DNA of 61,300 bases from Rossellomorea sp. SC111 (GCF_024733565.1 NZ_JANIOC010000021.1:1-61300); one strand, 5' to 3'. Shown: positions 39,594 to 48,547, numbered from the stretch's first letter. The notes: generated by a model not told the origin, from the sequence alone. A program made the numbers and translations.

Positions 39594-40198
39594 CGGATTT
39601 CTTTTACCGATTTCAAGATGTAGTATCCCTTTTTTCTGGTGACGACTTCTACATTTGAAAATATTTTTTCCATTTTATCCATGGCAGAGGGAGCACCTTG
39701 CTTCTTCTGAATAACGACCCACAATTCCCCGCGTTCCGTCAGATGGTCGTAACTCTTCTCAAGAATTGAATGAACCGTTTCTTTCCCTGCTCGTATCGGA
39801 GGATTTGTTAAAATAGCGGCAAATTCCTTTTCATTGACGTCCGTATACCGGTCACTTTGATAGATTTTAACGTTTTGAACTTTATTTTCCCCAGCATTTT
39901 CTTTCGCTAAGGATAGGGCCCTCTCGTTTACATCAATCATATGGACCGTCCGATCACCAAAGTCTTTCGCCAGGGACAATCCGACCGGGCCATAACCGCA
40001 GCCGACATCAAGTATCGGTCCCGTAACATCAGGTAATTCAAACGCTTCTATCAACGCTCTTGATCCAAAGTCAACTTCCTTTTTCGAGAAGACACCCTGG
40101 TCTGTTTTAAAACGGAATGTGTGTCCCCTTAATTCAAAGGTGATCATTTCCGGCTTACTCTCCACCTCAGGGTTACGGGAATAATAGTGATTGGTCAT
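39590..40198 (-). CDS. ybxB: class I SAM-dependent methyltransferase (YbxB, RsmC-like)
   Basis: A 202-residue protein with SAM-binding motif I ILDVGCGYGPVGLSLA, acidic motif II MIDVNERAL, and the NPPI motif of N-methyltransferases acting on nucleic acid bases. It resembles the catalytic half of RsmC, which methylates a 16S guanine; the target here is not known. GGAG lies 8 nt before the ATG at 40198. A longer frame to 40267 overlaps the rplL terminator and is rejected. It lies between rplL and rpoB, as in B. subtilis. Confidence 0.92.
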   Translation of the reverse strand: MTNHYYSRNPEVESKPEMITFELRGHTFRFKTDQGVFSKKEVDFGSRALIEAFELPDVTGPILDVGCGYGPVGLSLAKDFGDRTVHMIDVNERALSLAKENAGENKVQNVKIYQSDRYTDVNEKEFAAILTNPPIRAGKETVHSILEKSYDHLTERGELWVVIQKKQGAPSAMDKMEKIFSNVEVVTRKKGYYILKSVKEIR

Positions 40199-40268
40199 TA
40201 TATCATCTCCATCCATTGATAGATCCCGCCCGGCAGCCAAAATAGTGCCTTTATAGATGCCAGACAAG

Positions 40269-40299
40269 AAAAAAGCCCGCCAAATATAGCGAGCTTTTC
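40269..40299 (-). terminator. terminator after rplL
   Basis: On the minus strand AAAAGCTCGC pairs with GCGGGCTTTTTT around TATATTTG, 13 nt past rplL. Partial read-through could feed ybxB and rpoBC. Confidence 0.87.
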
Positions 40300-40312
40300 A
40301 TCTATACAATCA

Positions 40313-40672
40313 TTACTTAACTTCTACGCCAGCTCCAACTTCTTCAAGTTTAGCTTTAAGTTCTTCAGCTTCCTCTTTAGAAATACCTTCTTTAAGAGCT
40401 TTAGGAGTGTTATCAACCATTTCTTTCGCTTCTTTAAGGCCAAGACCTGTGATTTCACGAACAACTTTGATAACCTTGATTTTTTGAGAACCAGCGCTCT
40501 CAAGAACTACGTCGAATTCAGTTTGTTCTGCAGCAGCGTCAGCGCCACCAGCAGCAGCAGCTACAGGTGCAGCAGCAGTTACTCCGAATTCTTCTTCGAT
40601 TGCTTTAACTAGATCATTTAGTTCAAGAACTGACATTTCTTTAATCGCGTCAATGATTTGCTCTTTACTCAT
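40313..40672 (-). CDS. rplL: 50S ribosomal protein L7/L12 (bL12)
   Basis: A 119-residue stalk protein: N-terminal dimerisation domain ([18 protein letters not shown]), Ala/Gly-rich hinge (about 33-50), and C-terminal factor-binding domain ([17 protein letters not shown] segment). It is four residues shorter than the B. subtilis protein as I recall it, mainly in the hinge. AAGGAGGAAA precedes the ATG at 40672. Confidence 0.97.
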   Translation of the reverse strand: MSKEQIIDAIKEMSVLELNDLVKAIEEEFGVTAAAPVAAAAGGADAAAEQTEFDVVLESAGSQKIKVIKVVREITGLGLKEAKEMVDNTPKALKEGISKEEAEELKAKLEEVGAGVEVK

Positions 40673-40730
40673 TTTAAATTTCCTCCTTGTGATGTTTGCT
40701 TAATTTTTTATTTAAACGACTTGCTTTAGC

Positions 40731-41231
40731 TTACGCGCCTTGCTCTTCTTTTTGATCTGCAACGGCTTTTGTTGCCAACGCAAAGTTGCGCATTGGTGCT
40801 TGTAGCACGCTGAGTAGCATAGAAAGAAGTCCTTCGCGGTTTGGAAGTTCAGCGATTGCTTTAACATCCTCAACAGAAGTGATTGTTCCTTCGATGACAC
40901 CCGTTTTGATTTCAAGTGCTTCGTGTTCTTTAGCGAAGCTGTTAAGGATCTTTGCAGGTGCAACTACTTCTTCTGTACTGAACGCAATTGCGTTAGGACC
41001 AGTTAAGAATTCGTTTAACCCTTCAAGACCAGCTTCTTCTGCCGCACGACGTACCATAGTGTTTTTGTACACTTTGAACTCGATGCCAGCTTCACGAAGT
41101 TGTTTACGAAGCTCAGTTACTTCGGAAACGTCTAGGCCACGGTAATCTACAACGATTGTAGATACACTGTTTTTTAGCTTGTCAGAGATTTCTCCAACGA
41201 TGTGTTTCTTTTGATCTAGAATGCTGCTCAT
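40731..41231 (-). CDS. rplJ: 50S ribosomal protein L10 (uL10)
   Basis: A 166-residue protein anchoring the L12 stalk ([31 protein letters not shown]-terminal [18 protein letters not shown] helix that binds L12 dimers). AGGAGG is followed by two tandem ATG codons, 41234 and 41231; the second gives the family N-terminus and 7-nt spacing. The L10-L12 complex probably represses its own leader. Confidence 0.97.
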   Translation of the reverse strand: MSSILDQKKHIVGEISDKLKNSVSTIVVDYRGLDVSEVTELRKQLREAGIEFKVYKNTMVRRAAEEAGLEGLNEFLTGPNAIAFSTEEVVAPAKILNSFAKEHEALEIKTGVIEGTITSVEDVKAIAELPNREGLLSMLLSVLQAPMRNFALATKAVADQKEEQGA

Positions 41232-41281
41232 CATTACACCTCCTGTAGATTGACTGATGAACATTTATACCGTCATCCAAT

Positions 41282-41405
41282 AAAAAATGCCCTTATATCA
41301 AGGTAGACATAAGGGCATTGCAAACACGCTATAAGCGGTTATTTTATCGCAATTACCTCGGCAGGATATTAAGCTCGTAATGAGCCCCTACTGTCTACGG
41401 TACAA
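41282..41405 (-). ncRNA. L10 ribosomal protein leader with attenuator
   Basis: The minus strand carries CGTAGACAGTAGG...CTTAATATCCTGCCGAGG, the layout of the known Firmicute L10 leader, and ends in a terminator (AATGCCCTTAT/ATAAGGGCATT then TTTTTT). GTAGACA in the upstream part (41398-41392) is complementary to TGTCTAC in the terminator loop side (41309-41303), a ready antiterminator pair. L10-L12 binding is the established regulator in Bacillus. Confidence 0.88.
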
Positions 41406-41433
41406 ATGTATTCGTTTTTTAACAACAGAACTA

Positions 41434-41462
41434 ATTATAATCACTAGTTCTTAGTAAGTCAA
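41434..41462 (-). promoter_or_regulatory. sigma-A promoter of rplJ-rplL
   Basis: -35 TTGACT (41457-41462), 17 nt, -10 TATAAT (41434-41439). The promoter includes a perfect inverted repeat AGAACTA/TAGTTCT (41428-41452) around the -10. Confidence 0.83.
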
Positions 41463-41469
41463 TACCAAA

Positions 41470-42171
41470 TTATGCCTTAACTGCGAAAGTTGAAGGATCG
41501 ACTTTAACGCCAGGTCCCATTGTAGAAGTTACAGAAACATTTTTCATGTAAGTTCCTTTTGCAGCAGCAGGTTTAACTTTAAGCATTGTTTCATACATTG
41601 TAGCAAAGTTTTCAACAAGCTTTTCGTTGTCGAATGAAATCTTTCCAACAGGAACGTGAACGTTACCTGATTTGTCAGCACGGTATTCAACTTTACCAGC
41701 TTTGATTTCATTTACAGCTTTCGTTACGTCGAACGTTACTGTTCCAGTTTTAGGGTTTGGCATTAAACCTTTAGGTCCTAATACGCGACCAAGTTTACCA
41801 ACTTCACCCATCATGTCTGGAGTCGCAACGATTACGTCGAACTCGAACCAACCTTGGTTGATCTTGTTGATAAGTTCTGCATCACCTACGAAATCAGCGC
41901 CGGCAGCTTCTGCTTCTTTAGCTTTTTCGCCTTTAGCGAATACAAGAACCTTTTGAGTTTTACCAGTTCCATGAGGAAGTACTACTGCTCCACGGATTTG
42001 CTGGTCGTTTTTACGTGTATCTACACCTAAGCGGAACGCTACTTCAATCGTTGCGTCAAACTTAGCGAAGTTTGTTTTCTTAACTAGTTCGATTGCTTCT
42101 TCCACTGAGTAAGCTGTAGTACGATCTACAAGCTTTTGAGCTTCAAGAAACTTTTTACCTTTTTTAGCCAT
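41470..42171 (-). CDS. rplA: 50S ribosomal protein L1 (uL1)
   Basis: A 233-residue two-domain protein of the L1 stalk ([19 protein letters not shown]; signature [28 protein letters not shown] in separate conserved parts). It is a translational repressor of L11-L1 operons in other bacteria. AGGAGG lies before the ATG at 42171; an upstream frame to 42267 reads through hairpins and is rejected. Confidence 0.97.
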   Translation of the reverse strand: MAKKGKKFLEAQKLVDRTTAYSVEEAIELVKKTNFAKFDATIEVAFRLGVDTRKNDQQIRGAVVLPHGTGKTQKVLVFAKGEKAKEAEAAGADFVGDAELINKINQGWFEFDVIVATPDMMGEVGKLGRVLGPKGLMPNPKTGTVTFDVTKAVNEIKAGKVEYRADKSGNVHVPVGKISFDNEKLVENFATMYETMLKVKPAAAKGTYMKNVSVTSTMGPGVKVDPSTFAVKA

Positions 42172-42190
42172 TATAAATTTCCTCCTATAT

Positions 42191-42259
42191 GTGGTTTTAG
42201 CGGAATAACCTCCCACGAAATAAGGTTGCGAGTGAAACGTACATTTCATCATCGCAACC
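42191..42259 (-). promoter_or_regulatory. structured rplK-rplA intergenic RNA
   Basis: On the minus strand GGTTGCGA/TCGCAACC with inner TGAAA/TTTCA forms a hairpin (42259-42224). GTGGGAGG...AACCAC (42216-42191) follows, ending just before the rplA ribosome binding site. The latter resembles the L1-binding segment of 23S RNA (GGTGGGAGG...ATACCACC). Confidence 0.5.
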
Positions 42260-42296
42260 TCGTTCAACAGGAACCTCTACTTTAACGAAGCAGGGA

Positions 42297-42722
42297 TTAG
42301 TCTTCGATGACGATACCCATGCTGCGCGCAGTTCCTTCTACCATGCGCATAGCTGATTCAACACTAGCTGCATTTAAGTCAGGCATTTTTGTTTCAGCAA
42401 TTTCACGTACTTTATCGCGTTTAAGTGTTGCCACTTTCTTGCTGTTTGGTTCGCCTGAACCAGACTCGATACCTGCAGCTTTCTTAAGAAGAACAGCAGC
42501 GGGTGGAGTTTTTGTGATGAATGTAAATGAACGGTCTTCAAATACCGTGATTTCAACAGGAATGATTAAGCCAGCTTGATCTGCTGTACGAGCATTGAAT
42601 TCCTTACAGAATCCCATGATGTTAACACCTGCTTGACCTAGTGCAGGACCAACTGGTGGAGCTGGATTAGCTTTACCGGCAGGAATCTGCAATTTAACCA
42701 TTTTGATAACTTTTTTAGCCAC
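42297..42722 (-). CDS. rplK: 50S ribosomal protein L11 (uL11)
   Basis: A 141-residue GTPase-centre protein ([22 protein letters not shown]-terminal [17 protein letters not shown]). It is the activator of RelA during stringent response. AAGGAGGTG precedes the GTG at 42722, which matches the family start; an ATG at 42731 is inside the ribosome binding site region. Confidence 0.97.
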   Translation of the reverse strand: MAKKVIKMVKLQIPAGKANPAPPVGPALGQAGVNIMGFCKEFNARTADQAGLIIPVEITVFEDRSFTFITKTPPAAVLLKKAAGIESGSGEPNSKKVATLKRDKVREIAETKMPDLNAASVESAMRMVEGTARSMGIVIED

Positions 42723-42748
42723 GAGACACACCTCCTTAAGTCCGTGAT

Positions 42749-42776
42749 GTGGTTATTGGGTTTTTCACCCTCCCAC
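42749..42776 (-). promoter_or_regulatory. putative L1-binding mimic in the rplK leader
   Basis: The minus strand folds as GTGG-GAG-GGT...ACCC-AATA-CCAC with a GAAAA loop: two short stems and an asymmetric internal loop. The same layout occurs in the L1 site of 23S RNA. It ends 27 nt before the rplK start. The function is inferred. Confidence 0.55.
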
Positions 42777-42858
42777 TCAATGTAAAAAATGTCTTTATCA
42801 ACATAAAGAACGTCTATTAGTTTCAGTATCTCTTTGTGGAGACGCACTGACTTATGAA

Positions 42859-42887
42859 ATAGTACCATTTTTTCAGAATGATTTCAA
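42859..42887 (-). promoter_or_regulatory. sigma-A promoter of rplK-rplA
   Basis: -35 TTGAAA (42882-42887), 17 nt, -10 TACTAT (42859-42864), just after nusG and about 137 nt before rplK. Confidence 0.7.
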
Positions 42888-42898
42888 GTTCTTTTCCA

Positions 42899-43432
42899 TT
42901 ATAATTTATCAATCTGGGAGAAATCCAGTTCTACCGGGGTGTCTCTACCAAACATATTAACGTGGACTTTGACTTTAGCTTTCGCATTATCGATCTCTTC
43001 AATCGAACCTGTAAAGTTTGCAAATGGACCTTCATTCACTTTTACAGTTTCCCCTAATTCGAAGTCGATCTCTACCTTTTTCTCTGTCATGCCCATTTGT
43101 TTCAGAAGATTTGTCACTTCTTCCGGCAGTAACGGAGTAGGCTTTGAACCTGATCCTGATGAACCGACGAAACCGGTCACTCCAGGTGTGTTTCGAACGA
43201 CATACCAGGAATCATCCGTCATGACGATCTCAACAATCACATAACCTGGAAATACTTTCTTCTTAACTACTTTCTTCTTACCGTTCTTAAAGTCCGTTTC
43301 TTCTTCTTCAGGAACGATCACTCGGAAGATCTTATCTTGCATCCCCATCGTTTCAACACGTTTCTCAAGGTTTGCTTTTACCTTATTCTCATATCCTGAA
43401 TACGTATGGACTACATACCAATTCTTTTCCAT
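42899..43432 (-). CDS. nusG: transcription termination/antitermination factor NusG
   Basis: 177 residues: NGN domain (MEKNWYVVHTYSGYENKVKA) and C-terminal KOW domain (NEGPFANFTGSIEEID). It binds the RNA polymerase clamp and modulates pausing. The ATG at 43432 is fixed by the conserved N-terminus, yet GGAGG lies about 22 nt away. A short hairpin (GGAC/GTCC) and an ATG-TAA minimal frame lie between them. Confidence 0.96.
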   Translation of the reverse strand: MEKNWYVVHTYSGYENKVKANLEKRVETMGMQDKIFRVIVPEEEETDFKNGKKKVVKKKVFPGYVIVEIVMTDDSWYVVRNTPGVTGFVGSSGSGSKPTPLLPEEVTNLLKQMGMTEKKVEIDFELGETVKVNEGPFANFTGSIEEIDNAKAKVKVHVNMFGRDTPVELDFSQIDKL

Positions 43433-43500
43433 TACATAGGACTAAACGTCCGTCCCTCCTCGCTATTTAAGAATACTCATTCGCCTTTTTTCTCCAAATG

Positions 43501-43527
43501 AAAAAACCCGTAAAAAGATAACGGGCT
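43501..43527 (-). terminator. terminator-like hairpin between secE and nusG
   Basis: On the minus strand AGCCCGT pairs with ACGGGTT around TATCTTTTT, followed by TTTT. It lies within an apparent operon, so it may set the secE:nusG ratio. Confidence 0.65.
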
Positions 43528-43602
43528 CTAAGGTCATGTACTCTATTAACATTCATTATACCATGCTTTCATGGTATATATACAACTAATTCTATGTTTC
43601 TC

Positions 43603-43782
43603 TTACTTAGAACCAATGATCAATCGCATAAGTTCTGAGATGCCCAGGTCGATAACAGCAAAGAAAAGGGCAACAAATACCACTGTTGTAATAACCGTGA
43701 TCGTATAGCGCGTTAACTCTTTACGTTTAGGCCAGCTGACCTTTCTCATTTCCGATGCAACATTGCGAAAGAATTTAAACAT
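43603..43782 (-). CDS. secE: preprotein translocase subunit SecE
   Basis: 59 residues translated from the ATG at 43782 to the TAA at 43603: MFKFFRNVASEMRKVSWPKR, then one membrane segment (about 28-45). The KVSWPKRKEL amphipathic motif is the family signature. It stabilises SecY. GGAGG lies 10 nt upstream. Confidence 0.95.
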   Translation of the reverse strand: MFKFFRNVASEMRKVSWPKRKELTRYTITVITTVVFVALFFAVIDLGISELMRLIIGSK

Positions 43783-43826
43783 CCGTTAGTAACCTCCAAC
43801 TAATATCAATACGCAAGACTTCTACA

Positions 43827-43973
43827 CTATTTAGTCTCTTTGTGTAGGGTGTGAGCATTACATGTATTACAGAATTTCTTTAATTCTAATCGAACGGCCT
43901 GATTACGGTTTCCCGGCACGGAATAATTCCTGGAACCGCATACCGTACAAGCCAGTATTAATTTAGTAGTCAT
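43827..43973 (-). CDS. rpmGB: 50S ribosomal protein L33, zinc type (bL33)
   Basis: 48 residues from the ATG at 43973 to the TAG at 43827, with zinc cysteines C9, C12, C35 and C38 ([25 protein letters not shown]). The context before secE corresponds to B. subtilis rpmGB. The ribosome binding site is AGGTGG. Confidence 0.93.
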   Translation of the reverse strand: MTTKLILACTVCGSRNYSVPGNRNQAVRLELKKFCNTCNAHTLHKETK

Positions 43974-44009
43974 ATTTTCCACCTATACTATACATAGTAA
44001 GTCCTATCA

Positions 44010-44038
44010 AAAATAACACGACCACCAAAATGTGTCAA
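44010..44038 (-). promoter_or_regulatory. sigma-A promoter of rpmGB-secE-nusG
   Basis: -35 TTGACA (44033-44038), 17 nt, -10 TATTTT (44010-44015). A 14-bp palindrome TACTATACATAGTA (43986-43999) lies at about +10 to +25. Confidence 0.65.
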
Positions 44039-44045
44039 TATGACT

Positions 44046-44699
44046 TTACATCGTTATTTCGCGAACTTCCAAGTATCGTTCAAGCTTCCGTTTCACCCGC
44101 TGTAATGCATTGTCGATGGATTTCACATGGCGGTTCAGCTCTTCCGATATCTCCTGATAAGACTGCCCGTCCAAATATAGGGCCAGTACTTTCCTCTCAA
44201 GATCGCTTAACAGCTGGGCCATCTTGTCTTCCATATTATCGAATTCTTCGCGATTGATAATGAGCGCTTCCGGATCCATTACTTTCGCACCTGAAATGAC
44301 ATCTAACAGCGTTCGGTCAGATTCATCATCATAAATGGGTTTATCCAGTGAAACATATGAATTCAGTGGTATATGCTTCTGTCTTGTGGCTGTCTTAATG
44401 GCTGTAATGATTTGTCTTGTGATACAAAGCTCTGCAAACGCTTTAAAAGAAGTCAGCTTGTCCTCTTTATAATCACGGATGGCCTTGTATAATCCAATCA
44501 TACCCTCCTGGACGATATCTTCCTTATCTGCCCCGATTAAAAAATATGAGCGGGCTTTCGCTCTAACGAAATTACGGTATTTCCTGATCAAAAAATCGAG
44601 CGCTTCGCTGTGACCCTGATGGACGGCTTCTATTATCTCTTCATCATCCATGCCTTCTAATCGATTATCAAGTGCTTCTGTCCTGATGATATTGCTCAC
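44046..44699 (-). CDS. sigH: RNA polymerase sigma factor SigH (Spo0H)
   Basis: 217 residues: region 2 with FVRAKARSYFLIGADKEDIVQEG (central part highly conserved), region 3, and region 4 helix-turn-helix (SYQEISEELNRHVKSIDNALQRVKRK). It directs transition-state and early sporulation genes. GGGGGG is 6 nt before the GTG at 44699; the alternative start at 44717 overlaps that site. It is preceded by its own promoter. Confidence 0.96.
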   Translation of the reverse strand: MSNIIRTEALDNRLEGMDDEEIIEAVHQGHSEALDFLIRKYRNFVRAKARSYFLIGADKEDIVQEGMIGLYKAIRDYKEDKLTSFKAFAELCITRQIITAIKTATRQKHIPLNSYVSLDKPIYDDESDRTLLDVISGAKVMDPEALIINREEFDNMEDKMAQLLSDLERKVLALYLDGQSYQEISEELNRHVKSIDNALQRVKRKLERYLEVREITM

Positions 44700-44733
44700 A
44701 CATATCCCCCCGAGCAAAACAATAGATAGAAAT

Positions 44734-44763
44734 ATTATACATTACAGAAAATTCAATCGTCAA
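44734..44763 (-). promoter_or_regulatory. sigma-A promoter of sigH
   Basis: -35 TTGACG (44758-44763), 18 nt, -10 TATAAT (44734-44739), starting just after the rae1 stop. Confidence 0.68.
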
Positions 44764-44767
44764 CCTA

Positions 44768-45277
44768 TCATTGTTCCCCTCGACGCCATTTTTCGAAAAT
44801 TTCAGCAACTTCTTCTGATAATTGGATCTTGGAAGCCGGCCGTTTCTCACTTGAATTCCTTACTTTTCTTTCAATCTTTTTTTCGATGACCTCCACCTCG
44901 GTCAAGAGCTCCCTCGCTGATTTGCGAAGGGCTCCCTGACCAAAGATGGCCCATTGCTCTGTAAAATCAGAAGTGGCTACATGAATCTGTGTTTTAATAT
45001 TACTTAATTCAATAGCCAATCTTTCAATTCGTTCATCTGCCGTCTCATTTTCTCTAGTGAATAGTACTTCCACTTTATAATTTTGATATTTCCGGGCGAT
45101 TCCCTGGACGTAGTATGCATCAAACACAACAATGACACGATAGCCCGTATACCCTTGATATTCTGCCATTTGTTCGACCAGGCGGTCTCTTGCTGCGGCT
45201 AAATCCTTCTGCTTCAAATCATTCAATTCCGGCCAGGCACCAATTATGTTATAGCCATCCACAAGGAGGATATCCAT
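44768..45277 (-). CDS. rae1: NYN-domain ribosome-associated endoribonuclease Rae1 (YacP)
   Basis: 169 residues, PIN-like NYN fold: DILLVDGYNIIGAWPEL holds the first catalytic Asp, VVFDAYYVQG the second, and ATSDFTEQWAIFGQGA the third. In B. subtilis Rae1 cleaves mRNA in the ribosomal A site. The ATG at 45277 is 4 nt after the rlmB stop, with GGGAG inside rlmB. Confidence 0.93.
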   Translation of the reverse strand: MDILLVDGYNIIGAWPELNDLKQKDLAAARDRLVEQMAEYQGYTGYRVIVVFDAYYVQGIARKYQNYKVEVLFTRENETADERIERLAIELSNIKTQIHVATSDFTEQWAIFGQGALRKSARELLTEVEVIEKKIERKVRNSSEKRPASKIQLSEEVAEIFEKWRRGEQ

Positions 45278-45281
45278 CTCC

Positions 45282-46025
45282 CTATTCTCCCAGCGGGTGG
45301 CGTTTACGATAAACCTCATACATTAAAATACTAGCTGCCACCGAAGCGTTTAGTGATGTCACATGACCGATCATAGGCAACTGAACAAGGAAATCACATT
45401 TATCCCTCAAGATGCGGCTCATTCCTTTTCCTTCACTTCCGATAATTAAACCGATTGGAAGTGTCCCGTCCAACTGGCGGAAATCCTGCTTACCCTTAGC
45501 ATCTGTTCCTGCCACCCATACACCGCGTTCTTTCAGCTCATCCACTGCTCTCGACAGATTCGTCACACGTGCCACGGGTATATGTTCAATCGCACCGGTG
45601 GAAGCCTTCGCTACAGTGGAAGTAAGTCCCACCGCTCTTCGCTTCGGAATGATGATTCCGTGGGCGCCAGCTGCATCAGCCGTCCTCATGATGGATCCCA
45701 GGTTATGGGGATCTTCCAATTCATCCAGGATCAAAATAAAAGGGTCCTCCCCTTTTTGTTCTGCCTTATGAAATAAATCATCCAGTTCAGCATACTGATA
45801 AGCCGCAACGGAAGCCACGACTCCCTGGTGATTCTCCGATACCATCTGCTCGATTTTCTTCTTTGGGACATACTGGACCATGACATTGGATTCCTTGGCA
45901 AGTCCGACGATTTGCTGGATGGAACCTTTCTGTGAACCTTCCGCTATCCAAATCTTATTGATATCCCTTCCTGACTTTAACGCTTCAATGACGGGATTTC
46001 TTCCTCCGATAAAATCTTTACTCAT
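45282..46025 (-). CDS. rlmB: 23S rRNA 2'-O-methyltransferase, RlmB family
   Basis: 247-residue SPOUT enzyme: N-terminal L30e-like substrate domain ([17 protein letters not shown]) and catalytic knot with [31 protein letters not shown] and [11 protein letters not shown]. It methylates a 23S guanosine ribose. It overlaps mrnC by 4 nt (ATGA). Confidence 0.94.
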   Translation of the reverse strand: MSKDFIGGRNPVIEALKSGRDINKIWIAEGSQKGSIQQIVGLAKESNVMVQYVPKKKIEQMVSENHQGVVASVAAYQYAELDDLFHKAEQKGEDPFILILDELEDPHNLGSIMRTADAAGAHGIIIPKRRAVGLTSTVAKASTGAIEHIPVARVTNLSRAVDELKERGVWVAGTDAKGKQDFRQLDGTLPIGLIIGSEGKGMSRILRDKCDFLVQLPMIGHVTSLNASVAASILMYEVYRKRHPLGE

Positions 46026-46447
46026 TTCTGTTCCTCCTTTCCTGCCTGGGCTTGTTCAAAAATGATCTTCAACAGTTCCTCTAATCGCTCGGTCCGATTA
46101 AGTAAAAACAAATATCCAATAAGGGCCTCAAAAGCAGTGCTGTGTTTATACGTTTGTACATCTGTATTTTTTGGCGTTGTCCCCGATTTCGCATTGCGGC
46201 CGCGCTTGACAATCGAAATCTCTTCTTCCGTTAAGAGGTCCTGATTGAACAGCGTTCTGAGAATGGCCGCTTGAGCTTTAGCAGACACATACTTCGTCGC
46301 AGCCCTGTGCAGTTGATTCGGTTTGATCTTACCCTTGGTCAAGAGGAGCTGCCGTACATATGTTTCATATACAGCATCCCCCATATAAGCCAGTGCAAGT
46401 GCATTGATTTGTTTCGCGTCGATTTGTTCGTTTGTCTCGTAGAGCAT
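46022..46447 (-). CDS. mrnC: mini-ribonuclease III
   Basis: 141-residue RNase III catalytic domain without a dsRNA-binding domain ([12 protein letters not shown] with catalytic Asp 24). It matures 23S rRNA. The ATG at 46447 shares one base with the cysS stop (TGATG); GGGG is 6 nt upstream. Confidence 0.94.
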   Translation of the reverse strand: MLYETNEQIDAKQINALALAYMGDAVYETYVRQLLLTKGKIKPNQLHRAATKYVSAKAQAAILRTLFNQDLLTEEEISIVKRGRNAKSGTTPKNTDVQTYKHSTAFEALIGYLFLLNRTERLEELLKIIFEQAQAGKEEQK

Positions 46448-47847
46448 CAAGATCCCCTTTTCCAGCGGGTGCCTTGAGGAGTATCTTCCAGGATGATATC
46501 CATCTCTTTCAGCGTGTCACGGATCTCATCTGCCAGTTGGAAGTTACGGTCTTTACGGGCTTGAATACGCTTTTCGATCATTTCTTCCACTTCTTCGTCC
46601 AACATTCCCGCTTCCTGAAGAGTCAGCCCAAGGACAGAGAAGAAATCTTCAAACCGGTGTAAGAACTCGTCAATGACTTCTGTTGATGTATTTTTTTCCA
46701 TCAAATAATAATTCGCCTGTCTGGATAGTTCAAATAGAACGGAAATCCCGTTGGCTGTATTAAAATCATCATCCATGTCTGCAATGAACTGATCTTTCAG
46801 CCCCGCAATTTTATCCAACCATTCCTGGTTGTTATCAGCTAAGTTTGTACTTGATTCCTTGCGATGCTTCAAGTTTTCATACGCTGTCTTGATTCGATCC
46901 AACGAAGTCTCTGCATTCTGTAGAAGTTCAAGATTGTAGTTGATCGGATGACGGTAATGAACGGATAGCATGAAGAAACGAAGTACCTGCGGATCTTGTT
47001 CTTTAATAATGTCGTGAACCAACACGAAATTACCGAGTGATTTCGACATCTTCTCGTTATCAATATTAATATACCCATTGTGCATCCAGTAATTGGCGAA
47101 TGCCTTTCCTGTAAGTGCCTCTGATTGGGCGATTTCATTCTCATGGTGGGGGAATGTCAGATCCTGTCCTCCGGCGTGAATATCGATCGTATCCCCCAAG
47201 TAGCGCTTTGCCATAGCGGAGCACTCGATATGCCAGCCGGGACGTCCTTCACCCCACGGGCTCTCCCAGGAAATCTCCCCTTCCTTCGCCGCTTTCCAAA
47301 GAACGAAATCAAGGGCATCTTCTTTTTTGTCCCCTACATCGATGCGGGCTCCTGCTTTCAGTTCATCGATTGGCTGATGGGACAGCTTACCGTAGCCATC
47401 AAACTTTCTGGTACGATAGTAAACGTCTCCCTGGGATTCATAGGCATACCCTTTATCTACAAGTGCTGAGATGAAGTCAACAATGGTGTCAATATTTTCT
47501 GTTACAGTCGGATGTACATCGGCTTTCCGGCAACCGAGGGCTCCCGTATCTTCGAAGTAAGCATCGATAAAGCGCTTTGCAATCGTCGGGACATCTTCTC
47601 CCAGTTCCTTCGCCGCTCTAATTAATTTATCGTCCACATCCGTGAAGTTAGAGACGAACTGAACATCGTAGCCCCTGTATTCCAGATAACGTCTCACTGT
47701 GTCAAACACAATCGCAGGACGGGCATTCCCTATATGAATATAGTTATAGACCGTCGGACCGCACACATACATTTTGACCTTACCCTCTTCCAGGGGTTTG
47801 AATTCCTCTTTCTGCCTTGTCAATGTGTTATATAAACGAATCGTCAT
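46447..47847 (-). CDS. cysS: cysteinyl-tRNA synthetase
   Basis: 466-residue class I synthetase: HIGN ([10 protein letters not shown]), zinc-binding Cys/His set ([20 protein letters not shown]), KMSKS ([10 protein letters not shown]) and the helical anticodon region. It overlaps cysE by 4 nt and is controlled with it by the upstream Cys T-box. Confidence 0.96.
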   Translation of the reverse strand: MTIRLYNTLTRQKEEFKPLEEGKVKMYVCGPTVYNYIHIGNARPAIVFDTVRRYLEYRGYDVQFVSNFTDVDDKLIRAAKELGEDVPTIAKRFIDAYFEDTGALGCRKADVHPTVTENIDTIVDFISALVDKGYAYESQGDVYYRTRKFDGYGKLSHQPIDELKAGARIDVGDKKEDALDFVLWKAAKEGEISWESPWGEGRPGWHIECSAMAKRYLGDTIDIHAGGQDLTFPHHENEIAQSEALTGKAFANYWMHNGYINIDNEKMSKSLGNFVLVHDIIKEQDPQVLRFFMLSVHYRHPINYNLELLQNAETSLDRIKTAYENLKHRKESSTNLADNNQEWLDKIAGLKDQFIADMDDDFNTANGISVLFELSRQANYYLMEKNTSTEVIDEFLHRFEDFFSVLGLTLQEAGMLDEEVEEMIEKRIQARKDRNFQLADEIRDTLKEMDIILEDTPQGTRWKRGS

Positions 47848-48494
47848 GATGATCGACTCCTTCCCTCATATTCCCTTAATAATGATTTCAATTCATTCAC
47901 TTCTTTTTCAAGTTGTTTCATTCGGTCGTTCATTGGATCAGGCAGATCACAGTGATTCAGATCCTTCTGTATCTTCACTCCGTCCTGGATGACCACCTTA
48001 CCCGGGATGCCGACTACGGTTGAATTGGGCGGAACATCTTTCAGGACAACGGATCCCGCACCTACCTTAGAATTTTCCCCAACAACGATCGATCCTAATA
48101 CTTTCGCACCTGTCGCAATCAACGCATTATCCTGGATCGTCGGGTGACGTTTCCCTTTTTCCTTCCCGGTTCCACCGAGGGTGACTCCTTGGAAGAGCGT
48201 GACATTGTCACCGATTTCACACGTCTCGCCAATCACTACACCCATCCCGTGATCGATGAAAAAACGCCGGCCGATCTGAGCTCCGGGGTGGATCTCCACT
48301 CCGGTGAAGAAGCGGCTGACCTGTGAAATGACCCGGGCAATGAAGAAGAATTTACGTTTAAAAAACGCATGGGCAACACGATGGGCCCAAATGGCATGAA
48401 GACCCGAATACGTGAGGATGACCTCCACATAATTCCTTGCAGCCGGATCCTGATCAAACACCACATCTATATCTTCCTTAAACGACTTAAACAT
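47844..48494 (-). CDS. cysE: serine O-acetyltransferase
   Basis: 216 residues: helical N-terminal domain, then left-handed beta-helix hexapeptide repeats ([27 protein letters not shown] region) with catalytic Asp-His in IDHG. It makes O-acetylserine for cysteine synthesis. GGGGGA precedes the ATG at 48494; the longer frame to 48566 runs into the T-box terminator and is rejected. Confidence 0.95.
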   Translation of the reverse strand: MFKSFKEDIDVVFDQDPAARNYVEVILTYSGLHAIWAHRVAHAFFKRKFFFIARVISQVSRFFTGVEIHPGAQIGRRFFIDHGMGVVIGETCEIGDNVTLFQGVTLGGTGKEKGKRHPTIQDNALIATGAKVLGSIVVGENSKVGAGSVVLKDVPPNSTVVGIPGKVVIQDGVKIQKDLNHCDLPDPMNDRMKQLEKEVNELKSLLREYEGRSRSS

Positions 48495-48547
48495 TCGGAT
48501 CCATCCCCCTTCCTTTTTTAAAAAATATAAGCTGATGTGATGACAAT

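Noticed and set aside
42374..42556. Small minus-strand frame inside rplK
   Set aside because: A shadow frame; rplK is intact and fully conserved in the main frame.
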